From Epichloe hybrida (Eukaryota; Ascomycota; Sordariomycetes; Hypocreales; Clavicipitaceae): a DNA stretch of 64,000 bases. Under the pieces are notes generated by a model. That model was not told the origin of the DNA. It saw only the letters and a program-made list of their open reading frames with translations, and made no database searches. Below, in pieces: positions 46,226 to 55,820 of this stretch (within the stretch, counting starts at the first letter, position 1; each line of letters starts with the position of its first letter). A program made the position numbers and the translations under genes. The DNA is taken from NCBI GenBank assembly GCA_019022495.1, contig JAFEKR010000001.1, forward strand, positions 4,092,001 through 4,156,000. Reading direction: 5' to 3'.

Positions 46226-46830
46226 GTCTTTTCATCAATCAATTGATCTGTCGTCTGACGAGGCCTCTGACCATTGAAGACCTCTCTGACTGATGATTCC
46301 TCTGACGATTGACGAGGAATCTGATGTACAGAGGGTCCTCTGAAGAGGTCTCTGACCGATTGAAAAGGTCCCTTTTCATCAGATCAATCGATCTATCGTC
46401 TGACGAGGCCTCTGACCGTTGAAGACCTCTCTGACTGATGATTTCCCTGACTTTTGAAGGGGAATCTGATGTCAGAAGGTCTGCTGAAGGGGTCTCTGCC
46501 GATCAAAAAGGTCTCTTTTCATCAGATCAATCGATCAGACTGTCTGATGAGACCTCCGACCGTTGAAGACCTCTCTGACTGACGATTTCCCTGACTTTTG
46601 AAGGGGAATCTGACTGTCAGAAGGTCTGCTGAAGAGGTCTCTAACTGATTAAAAGGGTCCCTTTTCACTAGATCAATTGATCTATCGTCTGACGAGGCCT
46701 CCGACCGTTGAAGACCTCTCTGACTGACGATTCCTCTGACGATTGACGAGGAATCTGATGTACAGAGGGTCCTCTGAAGAGGTCTCTGACCGATTGAAAG
46801 GGTCCCTTTTCATCAGATTATTTGATTGGA
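46226..46830 (+). repeat. About four tandem copies of a 143-146-bp unit inside the LTR element
   Basis: Each unit starts near CTTTTCATCAGATCAAT (about 46228, 46371, 46514, 46660, 46806). It runs through GTCTGACGAGGCCTCTGACC, TTGAAGACCTCTCTGACTGA and GGGGAATCTGATGT to a TCTGAAGAGGTCTCTGACCG block. The units are imperfect, with copies 1 and 4 sharing a GATTGACGAGGAATC variant. Confidence 0.82.
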
Positions 46831-47041
46831 CTATCTGACGATGCCTTTAACTAACTCGACCGCTAATAATCCCTTCGATGGATGACCCCTTTGATTGATT
46901 AATGGATAGGAAAGGAGGGGCCTGAAAATCACGAATTTTTTTTTATGATTTTATTACTTATTTCCTTTTTTATTGGTTTTTTTTTTAGTTACTATTTTCC
47001 CTTTCCTAGGGACTAGGAAGGGAAAACAGTTGGGGAGGTGT

Positions 47042-47553
47042 TGTGTGGCTAGGAATATGACCCCTAGAGACCTCTCTCACAAGACCTCGGATCTATCGGA
47101 TCCCTCGAGACCTCTCACAAGACCTCTAGCCCCTTCAACCTCGGATCTATCGGATTGTCGGATCAATTCAACCACATTGGATCCGGCCTAGCCCCTGACC
47201 CCCTAGCTAGATAAAATCCCTAGATTCCCTCCCTTTTCATAGAAAATCAACTCTCCCTTCGTTGCCTTTGGCTTGGATTGTTCAAATCGAGATTTTACCT
47301 GTGTTTTCCTGAGATGAATATGAGCTTATTTGAGATTATTTGAGATTATCTAGCTGCCTAGCTAGGCAGCTTTTCCTAGCTTCGATCCTCGCGATGGATC
47401 GCAAATATCGCAGACCTAGATCCCGATATCTAGGTTCAATTGCTGATATCGTCGAATTCGTCAATACCATCAATATCGTCATTTTCGTCATTATCATCAT
47501 TATCGTCAGATCCCTCTTTTCCGTTGTTTTGGGGTGGTTGTTTTGCCCTGACA
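47042..47553 (+). repeat. Right LTR of the non-autonomous element (512 bp)
   Basis: Near-identical to the left LTR, same TG...CA ends. It is followed by AAATAG and then LINE RT sequence. Confidence 0.88.
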
Positions 47554-50500
47554 AAATAGAGAAGGAAGTTAGGGAGGTAATACACTACTTAGTAACTAAG
47601 AAAGCTCCTAGACTAGATAAACTCCTAAATAAAGTGCTAAAGGAAGCCATAGGGCAAATAAACCTAAGAGACCCTAGGAAAAACTGGATTAAGAAAATCA
47701 TAGCCCTCTTTAACATATACCTTAATATAGGCTACTACCTAAAACACTTTAGAGCCTTAATAATAGTAGCCCTTAAGAAGATAAGGAAGAAAGACCTAGA
47801 ATCACCTAAGTTATACTAGCCTATTACCTTACTTAACTCCCTAGGTAAAATCCTAGAGGTAGTAATTACTACCTAGCTTTAGTATACTATATATAAGTAT
47901 AACCTCCTCCCTAAATTCTACTATAGTAAAAGAAAGGGAGTATTAATTAACAACACACTACACATAATTATCTAATATATCTACAAGGCCTAGGTAAAAG
48001 GTAAGGACGCTACTATAGTGTCCCTAGACCTTAGCTTAGCCTTTAATAATATATCCTATAATAGAGTACTATATAACTTAGCTATAAGAATAATAGAGGG
48101 CAAACTCCTTAGATTTATAGCTAGCCTACTCTCTAATAGATTAACTACCCTTAAACTCCCTAACTATAAAGGCTACCTTTTACCTATATAGATTAGTATC
48201 CTACAGGGCTTACTAATATCTCCCCTAATCTTCCTATTTTTTAATATAACCCTTGCGGAATAACTAGAAGAAGTTAGACTAGTAGTAGTATAAATTAATA
48301 ACACTAATATCCTAGTTAAAGGAAGTAAAGAGAAAATATATAAAGCACTTACTAAAGCCTTAGAAATCTATAATAAATAGGCCTAGACTCATAGGGTAGT
48401 CTTTAACCTTATAAAATTCTAACTAATTTACTTCCTAAAGCTAGGAAAGAAAGCGCCCCCCCCTATAGACCTAATTTACTATAGGGACTAGGAAATTAAA
48501 CTATTAAAAAAGTGTAAAATCCTAGGTATTACCCTAGACCTTAAGCTTAACTTTAAAGCTTATATCTAATAAGCTAAAGGCATAGTACTTTATAAGCTAT
48601 ACTAACTTAGGTCCCTAGGAAACTTAAACTAGGGCATTAGTACTAAATATATTCGCCTAGTATATAAAGTAATTATACTCCTAACCTTCCTTATAGCTTA
48701 CTTAGTATAGTATAGGCTACACCTTAAAAATAGCCTAGTAATTATAGCACTATAATAAATCTAGAAATAAGCTATAACTTATATTACTAGATACTAGAAG
48801 ATAACTAGTAGAGAGGCCTTAAATATAAAACTATATATACTACTAGTAAAGAAAGTAATCCTATCCTAAATAATCTAAATAATTATTAAGCTAGTAGTTA
48901 AGCTAATAATAAGAGACCTAATAGTATTATATAGCTTTACACACACCCTAAAGAGCCCGCTAGCATAGGCTAAACACTAGATTATTAGTAACCTTAGTCC
49001 TAATAAGGTCTAGACTAAGCCCCTTAAACTATTTATTATGCCCCTATAGTATAACTTCCCTAATATATATATTACTACTAAAAAGGAGTAAGTAGTAAGG
49101 GTATATAATAAGACCCTCTGTAAGGAAGTAATTTATATATATATAGATAGATTAGGAATAGAAGGACAGGTAAGCTTAGTAGCTTACTATAGTAACCTTA
49201 GCACTATAAAAATAGCATACCTAGGCTCCCTTTATAACTTCTTAGTATATAATAAGAAGCTCTATGCCCTAAGCCTAGCCTTAGACCTAGTACTAGAGAA
49301 TAATTAGCTACTAGTGTTTATATATACTAATAATAAAGAAGCTGCTTTCTTAGTTATAAACCTAGCGCTAAAATATAGCTAATAATTCCTATAGGACTTC
49401 TATAAGAAGCAAAGATAAATTATTAATCCTATCTATATATACTAAATCCTAGTATATATAAGCATCCTAGGAAATAAGGCTATAGATAGCCTAGTAAAGG
49501 GCGTGGTAAGTTAGAAGGCTAAACTAAGTAACCTTATCTAGGGGGACCTAATACCTAGAAGAGCGCTACTAATTAAAGGCTTCTACCCTATTAGATTAAC
49601 TATTATCTAATATATTAAGGAAAAGACTATAGAGATCTAGTAGGAGAGATAGATAGCTAATAATAGTAAGAGCAAGGTATACCTAAAAAGAATCTAGCTA
49701 GATATAACCCTAAGGACTCTAGATAAGTATACTAGACTACATAAGGCAACGTGCGCTATAATTACCTAAATTAGAATAAGTAAGATTAGACTAAACGCTA
49801 CTTTATATAAATAAGATATAGTAAAATCACCTAACTATAACCTATATAACTTTAATAAATAATAAACCCTTAACTATATACTACTATAGTGCCCTAGGCT
49901 TAAGAAAGAAAGGGAAGCTATATAAAAGAATATTAAAACTAAGGTAATAAGCCTAAAAAAGCTCCTAGGAGACCTAGATATAGCGGTTAATATAGCCTAA
50001 ATAATTCTCTAAGCGAATATCCTAAAATAATTCCACTAGGTAAATAAAGATAATATTACTACTACTAATAGTAAATAACTAAAAAGGTAGTAGGCTAAGT
50101 AAGAGGCCCTTAAGATAAAAGCTAAAGAAACTAAGGAGAGGGATAAGGCACTAAGAATAGGTATAAAGCTAGGCTAGCCTATATTAGTTAGGAGTTAATT
50201 AACCACTAACCCTTAGGTATAAGATATAAAGTATTATCTATATCCTAATTTATTAACAGGACTATAACCTATTATTATAATAATTTTACTATAATCCCCT
50301 TTTTAAAAACCCCCTATAGGAATATAGATAGGATAAAAGAGAGTACTAAAAGCTATGTATAGTACTAAGCTAAGGAGGGAGCTATAAGAGAAACTAAGAG
50401 AGAGGCTAGAATAAAGAGAAGCTAAGAGAGAAGCTAAAAAGGGAAGAAAGAATAAGTAAGCTATAGGTATACTATAATAGGGACTCCGGAGAGCAACTAG

Positions 50501-51040
50501 AGGGCATAGAGAATAAGAGGGCACTAGGGAGCTTAAAAAGAGCATAAGCATAAGTAAAATAAAGCTCTCTAGAATCCCCTTATAAAGGGAGGCTAAAGAA
50601 TATTATAACCTACTATATACTATAGGGGGGGGAAAGAATAAGGACTAGAGTGGGATACTAGGTCTTATAGCTACTACTCTACTAGAAATTCTCTAGTGGC
50701 GCTACGTAACCCTTTGGGTTTCTAGCTGGCGTAATGAATACAACCAACCAACTAACTAACATACAGTTCCTAACCCGCGGGGCAACTGCACGTGACCGCC
50801 AGCCAACCACTGTGATAGAACCGAACCATTGAACCGCCGCTTGCGAGGATAGTATTCTTTGTTCACCCTTCTGCCTTCCGTACTTTTCCCTCTAGTGAGG
50901 ACCTTGCCAGAACCGAGAAGACTGGTTTTGAACAATATTCGTGGACTTGCCAGCGAATTGACCTCGTTGCGTTCTGCCACTCTCGGGGATCGACGTAGTC
51001 CAAGCAAAAACACCACGAGCCGAACCACTACCATCTCGCC

Positions 51041-51529
51041 ATGTCTTCGCAGCCTCTCCTTCAGACAACCCAAGGTCCGTTGCCCGTGAAAGAGAAAAAA
51101 CAGGAAAAAAAAAGGATTGCTAGTCGTAGCATGCGAGTGAAAAAGAAAGTACTAATGTTGGTGTTTACAGGCAAGCGTATCGCACTGCCGACCCGAGTCG
51201 AACCCAAGGTCTTCTTCGCCAACGAACGTACCTTTCTGTCATGGCTCAACTTCACCGTTATTCTAGGAGCTCTCGCCATCGGCATGCTTAACTTTGGTGA
51301 CCGCGTAGCCTTCATCTCGGCGTTTCTCTTTACCGGTGTCGCCATGTTGACCATGGTGTATGCGCTGGTGACGTACCATTGGAGAGCCAAGTCAATACGG
51401 ATGAGGGGTCAGGCCGGATTCGACGACCGTTTTGGCCCTACTTTCTTGGCCATAATCCTCTTGTTGGCCGTTGTGGTCAACTTTGTTTTGCGTATAACCG
51501 ACCACTCCAACAAGCAGAAGCACAACTGA
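51041..51529 (+). CDS. VTC1: Vacuolar transporter chaperone subunit VTC1
   Basis: Two exons, 51041-51074 and 51171-51529; intron 51075-51170 (GTCCGT...TACTAAT...ACAG). Splicing gives [20 protein letters not shown] and a 130-aa protein, matching the usual VTC1 length (129 in yeast). It has the DUF202 layout with three helices: about 39-58 ([20 protein letters not shown]), 63-86 ([20 protein letters not shown]) and 105-123 ([18 protein letters not shown]). VTC1 is the small membrane subunit of the complex that makes polyphosphate and moves it into the vacuole. The intron is 96 nt without a stop, so unspliced mRNA would give a version 32 residues longer. It starts about 300 bases after the LINE. 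Confidence 0.92.
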   Translation: MSSQPLLQTTQGPLPVKEKKQEKKRIASRSMRVKKKVLMLVFTGKRIALPTRVEPKVFFANERTFLSWLNFTVILGALAIGMLNFGDRVAFISAFLFTGVAMLTMVYALVTYHWRAKSIRMRGQAGFDDRFGPTFLAIILLLAVVVNFVLRITDHSNKQKHN

Positions 51530-51956
51530 GAGATAGAGAACTGGTGGCCCATGAGGGCGAGATGTATGAGAGGTAGGCAGCGCGAAGTCTTTGGTCTACG
51601 ATGCTCTGTGTGGAAGCTTGGATGAGAAGTGCGAGACTGTGGCATGAGAGGGCAGCGGAAAAGGAGAGCGGGGAGGAGCGGCATGTTTTGCTGTTAGGCT
51701 GCTTCCTTGATTTGGCGTTGTCTCCCCCCTTCTTTTTTCTTTCCAACTAGTTTTGTTAAATTTTTTGGGTATCATGTAGGGTGAAATGCCAATTTGCCCC
51801 AGCGTTCAACTGCTCAAACTAATGGGGTATCTTGCGCTATCTTGACCTATTGAAGAAACAACCTATCCAACGCCGAGTAAACGCCCTCCGTGCAAATCTC
51901 GCCTCTTGGGCAAGCATGTGCCATGCTGTTCGATCATCTCCTAGAGGAAGAGCCAA
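51530..51956. other. Convergent spacer between VTC1 and the Alba-like gene
   Basis: 3' UTRs of both genes; no gene recognised. Short frames on both strands lack motifs. Confidence 0.55.
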
Positions 51957-52565
51957 TCATGCCACGTCCTCACTTGACTGCATCGTGATCCCATTCTTGG
52001 CCCCCAAATCTCTAATGACCTCTACACTCAAAAACACCCTCATCGACCTCACCACCCTCTTCTGCGGCTCCGGCATCACAGCCTTCTCGAATCGACTGGC
52101 CATGACCTCGAATTCGTCGTCCGAAGACTGCCCTTGCTGCCCGTCCAGGACCGTCTCCTCAACCACGTCCCGGTCCCGCGTGGGCGTCTCAAACATCTGG
52201 TTGTACTGGAACCAGCGCTTCCCTTGCTCCTTCATCAGCCGCTTACATTGCTCCGCAATGGTGATCATCTTGCACACTTCTGCTGTTCGGGCGTAAAGCA
52301 GCACGACAGCCGGTAGGTCCGACTCGGCGCCCAAATGCGAGGTGATTTGTGTGACGCGTTTGCGAATCTGCGTGGATGATATGACCGACGCGGCTAGGAT
52401 GTTGTGTTTCGGTTGAAGCTGAGAGATGATGTCTTCGTGAGGGCCGATGAGGGCTGGCTTGGAGGAGGGTTGTGGTTTCGATCGCTTGGGCGGCTTCTGT
52501 GCGTCTGATGGCTCTTTGCGCTTCTTGGAGGACGGCGCGGAGGCTGCTTCTGTGGAGGGCGACAT
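51957..52565 (-). CDS. Alba-like nucleic acid-binding protein
   Basis: 202 aa from the ATG at 52565. The frame is open upstream, but that part lacks protein-like composition. The N-terminus is Ser/Lys-rich with a bipartite basic stretch (KKRKEPSDAQKPPKRSK, 14-30), suggesting nuclear import. Residues about 53-125 (KHNILAASVISSTQIRKRV, then LPAVVLLYARTAEVCKMITI, then AEQCKRLMKEQGKRW) fit the Alba fold, in which a Lys-bearing segment before the second helix binds RNA or DNA. Alba-type subunits occur in RNase P/MRP (Pop6/Pop7 in yeast), and this may be a distant relative; the exact role is unknown. The C-terminus holds VMPEPQKRVVRSMRVFLSVE. Confidence 0.65.
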   Translation of the reverse strand: MSPSTEAASAPSSKKRKEPSDAQKPPKRSKPQPSSKPALIGPHEDIISQLQPKHNILAASVISSTQIRKRVTQITSHLGAESDLPAVVLLYARTAEVCKMITIAEQCKRLMKEQGKRWFQYNQMFETPTRDRDVVEETVLDGQQGQSSDDEFEVMASRFEKAVMPEPQKRVVRSMRVFLSVEVIRDLGAKNGITMQSSEDVA

Positions 52566-55032
52566 TTCCCACGGTTGCTCGTCACGAACGAGGCGTGGAA
52601 GTTGTGTTGAAGAGACGAGGCTGTCACTGACACATGCTTGAGAAACATGAATGGTTTTTTTTTGGTGGAGGTCGCAAGGCTGATTGTGAATAAGTGGGGC
52701 TGCCAGCGACCTGCATTGCATTGGAGGACAACGCTTCGGCTGGTGCCACGACTTTTCTCGCAACGGCATTTGAATGCAGATGATGGACACTGTGTGCGCC
52801 GTGAAGCAGTGAAAGAACTGTCGAGTATATTTCGTTCTTCTGCTTACTGAACACAGATTTGTTGTCTGGCTTACCAAAGGCGCGGCTGTGGCTGTGGATC
52901 TTCTTACTTGATCACGTAGCAGGTGTTTATGGCGGCCCGTGCCTGTCAGAGAGACCTGCACAACGCTTCTGCTGCGATGCGGCTGCCAAGACTAATGGTA
53001 AGACAACTCCACGACTGGATTGGGAGAGGGCATGAAAATGCTGGCGCCAAGTCGGGCAGGAAGTTGGAGGACAAGAGTTCACGCTGTTCAAGAGCTTCAT
53101 CCATGGCTGTCAGTTGGTAAGACTACATACCTACCCCCTCACAAGACGCACCTGTTTGCTTGCCCCGAGGGAATCACGGCTCAAAAGTCATCTTCGATTA
53201 AACACATGCTACGTCTGCACAGCGAGATACACTTCCCATATACTACCAGACGTGCACGACGTGCTGCTGGCCAAGGAAGGACCCAGCACATGAAGCCGTT
53301 GCTGTCAGTCATGATGAAGCCGTCCATCCAGGTCTGCATCTGTTGCGCCATAGTGGAGTCATCCTGATCCAGCACAAGCAAGATTGTACATTGTACATAA
53401 TGTACATAGAGATCTCTGAGCTCGGACTATTACAGGCTAGTGTCAAATGGTAGGTACGATGTGATACGATGTGACGTCTTCCACTCCGTACAAATCCGGG
53501 CAGGACGGATGAGAAAAGCAAAATCAGGCAAGCAAGAAGAAGAAAACCCTCTCGCTTGAAATGATACCAGCCCGATTCGTCGCGCGTTCTCATCACCACC
53601 TCGGTTGGCATACCGCTGCCTCATTGTTTCGCGAGACGAGTTCCTGCATTGAAATGCATCAGACCCTTGAAGGTTCCGAATAGCCTGCATGAAGAAGCCT
53701 CCACACTTCCTACGAGACTTGATACATCTGGAGGCCTGCTTGAAACGTCTACATGTAGTCCCTCGTGAAGTGTGAAGTGAGCATGCGGTTGTCGACTGAA
53801 CTGCCAGGCGCTATCAGTTGCTTTATTATCTGCTGCTAGTCTAGCTGCTAGTCTGGATGGCTGCATGCCAATACGCCTGGAAAAGGCTATTTTCATGGCA
53901 AGCGGATTGGCGGGCTAGGTTGGGCGTTTCCATTCCCGATAACCGCAGCGAAAACATGGAGATGAAATCGGCGATAAGTCTGGTGCGTGTCGCGCACGAG
54001 TAAAAGAAGACGTCCGGTGTGAGGAGTAGTTCGTGTTGTGCATGTAGAGGAGCAAAATCCCCAGGTAGCTGGGCTGTACATGACCAGTGGCATTGACCAC
54101 GCATCACACGGGCTACAGGCACTTCGACGACGTTCGTACGACGGCAGATAGAATGAATACAGCCGATGAAAGGGGGAGTTTGGTGACGACACCTACAGAG
54201 CCAGCGAGCTTTCGCCGAGTTCTTGGCCGCGGGTAGCCCGACGCCTCAAACTTTCACATTCCTCCTCCTCTGGTGATCCCTTAGGCTTGCTTCGCGACAG
54301 GGTCAAGGGGTCAAAGGGTCTTCGCAGCTGTCTTTCTGGAGGGCTGGAGGGAGCGGAAGTCTCAGAAGGAAGTCCCTGATCGGCACGTCAACGGGGGACT
54401 TTTTTGTTGAGACAACGACATTGTTAGGAGAAGCACAGTGTCGTGTAGTGTAGGTGTGTTCGAGACGAAGCAGATGCCCAACTTGATATCTTTCGGGGGG
54501 AATCAGATACACGGCTTGCACAGCCGTAGCATTACAATGACGACTTGACAACAGAGCGACTTTGGATGTCGATTTCGGTCCGGTCGCGATTAATCATGAA
54601 GTCGCCTTGTTTGCTGGCGGCTCTCCACACACCCACCCCGACTTGAGGCCGGGTCCACTTCCCAGACCAGACCAGGCATCAAACACACTGACCAAAGTCC
54701 AGCAGCCCCCTGAATTCATGCTGCGTTGCGGTGCGCAAGTACCGGGTTCGTAGCCCGTGATACGCTTGGGCATAGTGACTGGCTGGCTGTCGCACTCCAC
54801 CATTTCCATTCCCAGTGGCCCTCGGACTCTCGCCCAGACACGCACGCAGTTCGCACGCAGTTGCAGGCGACTGCCCCATATTTACATGTGCAATCTGTCA
54901 TGCAACCAGCTTGCCCTGCCCTTCCACCCAAAAGTACTGCCAGTGCTGCCAGCCAGCTGCCAGTGCGCAATGTTTGGTTGGAACAAAAAAACAACAACCC
55001 AGCACAGGCTGGCAACTGGCGCAACTGGCTGG

Positions 55033-55111
55033 TCCATCCACCCATCCACCCGTCCACTCATCCACTCATCCACATATCCACATATCCACATATCCACACA
55101 TCCACCCACAC
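55033..55111 (+). repeat. 8-bp minisatellite (ATCCACCC/ATCCACAT)
   Basis: About ten units of CATCCACC, TCATCCAC or ATATCCAC type in a row. It makes spurious long frames on both strands. Confidence 0.85.
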
Positions 55112-55259
55112 CCACCCATCCGATAGTCCCAAAGTCTTATTTGATGTCTCCGGGTGCGAAAGGGGAGCTCCAAGTCATCAATCTTACCACCAAACATGGG
55201 AAGTCAACTCGGGTCGTTCTCAGTCACTTCGCAATCCCCCCCGGCGGCCCAAAAACTTC

Positions 55260-55410
55260 AGTATCCAAACACCACCCTACTCTTTCTCTCCCCCTACTAG
55301 TTTGCTCCCTCTTTCACTCCTTCCTTTGCGCTGTAGCCCATTTTAATTCCTCACTCACATCACCTCATTTCTCCTTTTTCTTCTTCTCTCTTCCCATTAA
55401 CATTTGCTGT
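55260..55410 (+). promoter_or_regulatory. Pyrimidine-rich leader region of the AHC1-like gene
   Basis: CT-rich runs (CTCTTTCTCTCCCCC, CTCCTTTTTCTTCTTCTCTC) lie 400-560 bases before the ATG at 55821. Such tracts are common near transcription starts in filamentous fungi; the site itself cannot be fixed. Confidence 0.4.
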
Positions 55411-55820
55411 CTCGCAAGAGACTCGACTCGAGGCTTTTGCTAGCTCTCGACCATTTTGCCCAGCTGCGCTTTTCCACAACTCGTCTGTTACGCTTCACCT
55501 TCTCTCTTGCCTCCCCTCGCTATTGCACTCACTCTCACATCCTGGCCCTGTTTCCTTGTTCGGGGAGGCCATCGCCAACGCACAGCTGTCATTCCCCGTG
55601 TCCGGCCTAACCAGACAGACTGCCACATCATCAGGCAAACCCCCCCTTGCCCGCCTTTCAGGACCCGCTTTCCTGTTCACAGCAATCACCATCAGGGACC
55701 CGCTTTTTCGGAACGGCTCACTTGTCTCGTCGCATACCATCAGAACAACCTCATCGCGACTCGATCGTCGTCGCGACCTTGTTGGTGGTCAGCCACGCAA
55801 TAACCCTTGACAGCGTCCTC

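Larger units (their letters stand above)
45069..47553 (+). mobile_element. Non-autonomous LTR retrotransposon (LARD/TRIM-like) inserted in the LINE
   Basis: Two nearly identical direct repeats, 45069-45582 and 47042-47553, start TGTGTGGCTAGG and end GACA. Between them lie 1459 bases with no long open frame and no retroviral domain. A purine-rich tract (GGAAGGGAAAACAGTTGGGG, 47017-47036) sits before the right repeat. The flanks share ATAG (45065-45068 and 47556-47559), a likely short target duplication. LINE reading resumes right after the element. Composition is far less RIP-like than the host LINE, so insertion probably followed the RIP of the LINE. Transposition would need enzymes from another element. 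Confidence 0.82.
43850..49600 (+). pseudogene. LINE ORF2 (endonuclease, RT, RNase H), inactivated
   Basis: The conceptual reading shows a SNHNTTTI-type endonuclease region (around 44080-44130). RT starts after the insert with EIEKEVREVIHYLVTKKAPR (47560 on), then DKLLNKVLKEAI. The catalytic box near 48291 reads INNTNILV where YVDDTNIL is expected, a G-to-A double hit. The RNase H part has GQVSLVAYYSNLSTIKIAYL-like text (about 49170) and AYLGSLYN, LALDLVLENN and YTNNKEAAFLV blocks, again with Asp changed to Asn. It cannot encode an active enzyme. Confidence 0.7.
41450..50750 (+). mobile_element. LINE (non-LTR) retrotransposon with RNase H, RIP-degraded, split by an LTR element
   Basis: About 6.8 kb of element sequence plus the 2.5-kb insert at 45069-47553. 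Traces in order: ORF1 with a zinc-knuckle remnant (about 42660-42740), endonuclease (about 43850-44450), reverse transcriptase (about 44950-48600, joining across the insert) and RNase H (about 49135-49500). The domain order is that of fungal Tad/I-type LINEs. No LTR flanks the outer ends. Stops are everywhere and TpA is in great excess, as after RIP. The 3' end is taken near the ACAACCAACCAACTAACTAAC tail at 50739-50760. Both outer limits are approximate. Confidence 0.75.
52566..55820. other. Long intergenic region, no gene recognised
   Basis: 3.2 kb between divergent genes. It contains GTACATTGTACATAATGTACAT (53386-53407), an ATCCAC array (55033-55111), and a pyrimidine-rich stretch (about 55260-55400) ahead of the AHC1-like gene. 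All open frames up to 228 codons overlap one another on both strands and follow the low-complexity sequence. Confidence 0.5.

Noticed and set aside
50303..50551. 82-codon minus-strand frame of Ser/Leu/Tyr-rich text
   Set aside because: Antisense of a Lys/Glu-rich RIPed LINE tail; composition artefact.
54735..54775. Possible tRNA around GGGTTCGTAGCCCG
   Set aside because: The loop does not match the TTCRA consensus and no cloverleaf can be drawn.
54726..55443. Overlapping 200-228 codon frames ahead of the AHC1-like gene
   Set aside because: Driven by the ATCCAC minisatellite and CT-rich leader; two frames are open at once and neither has a motif.
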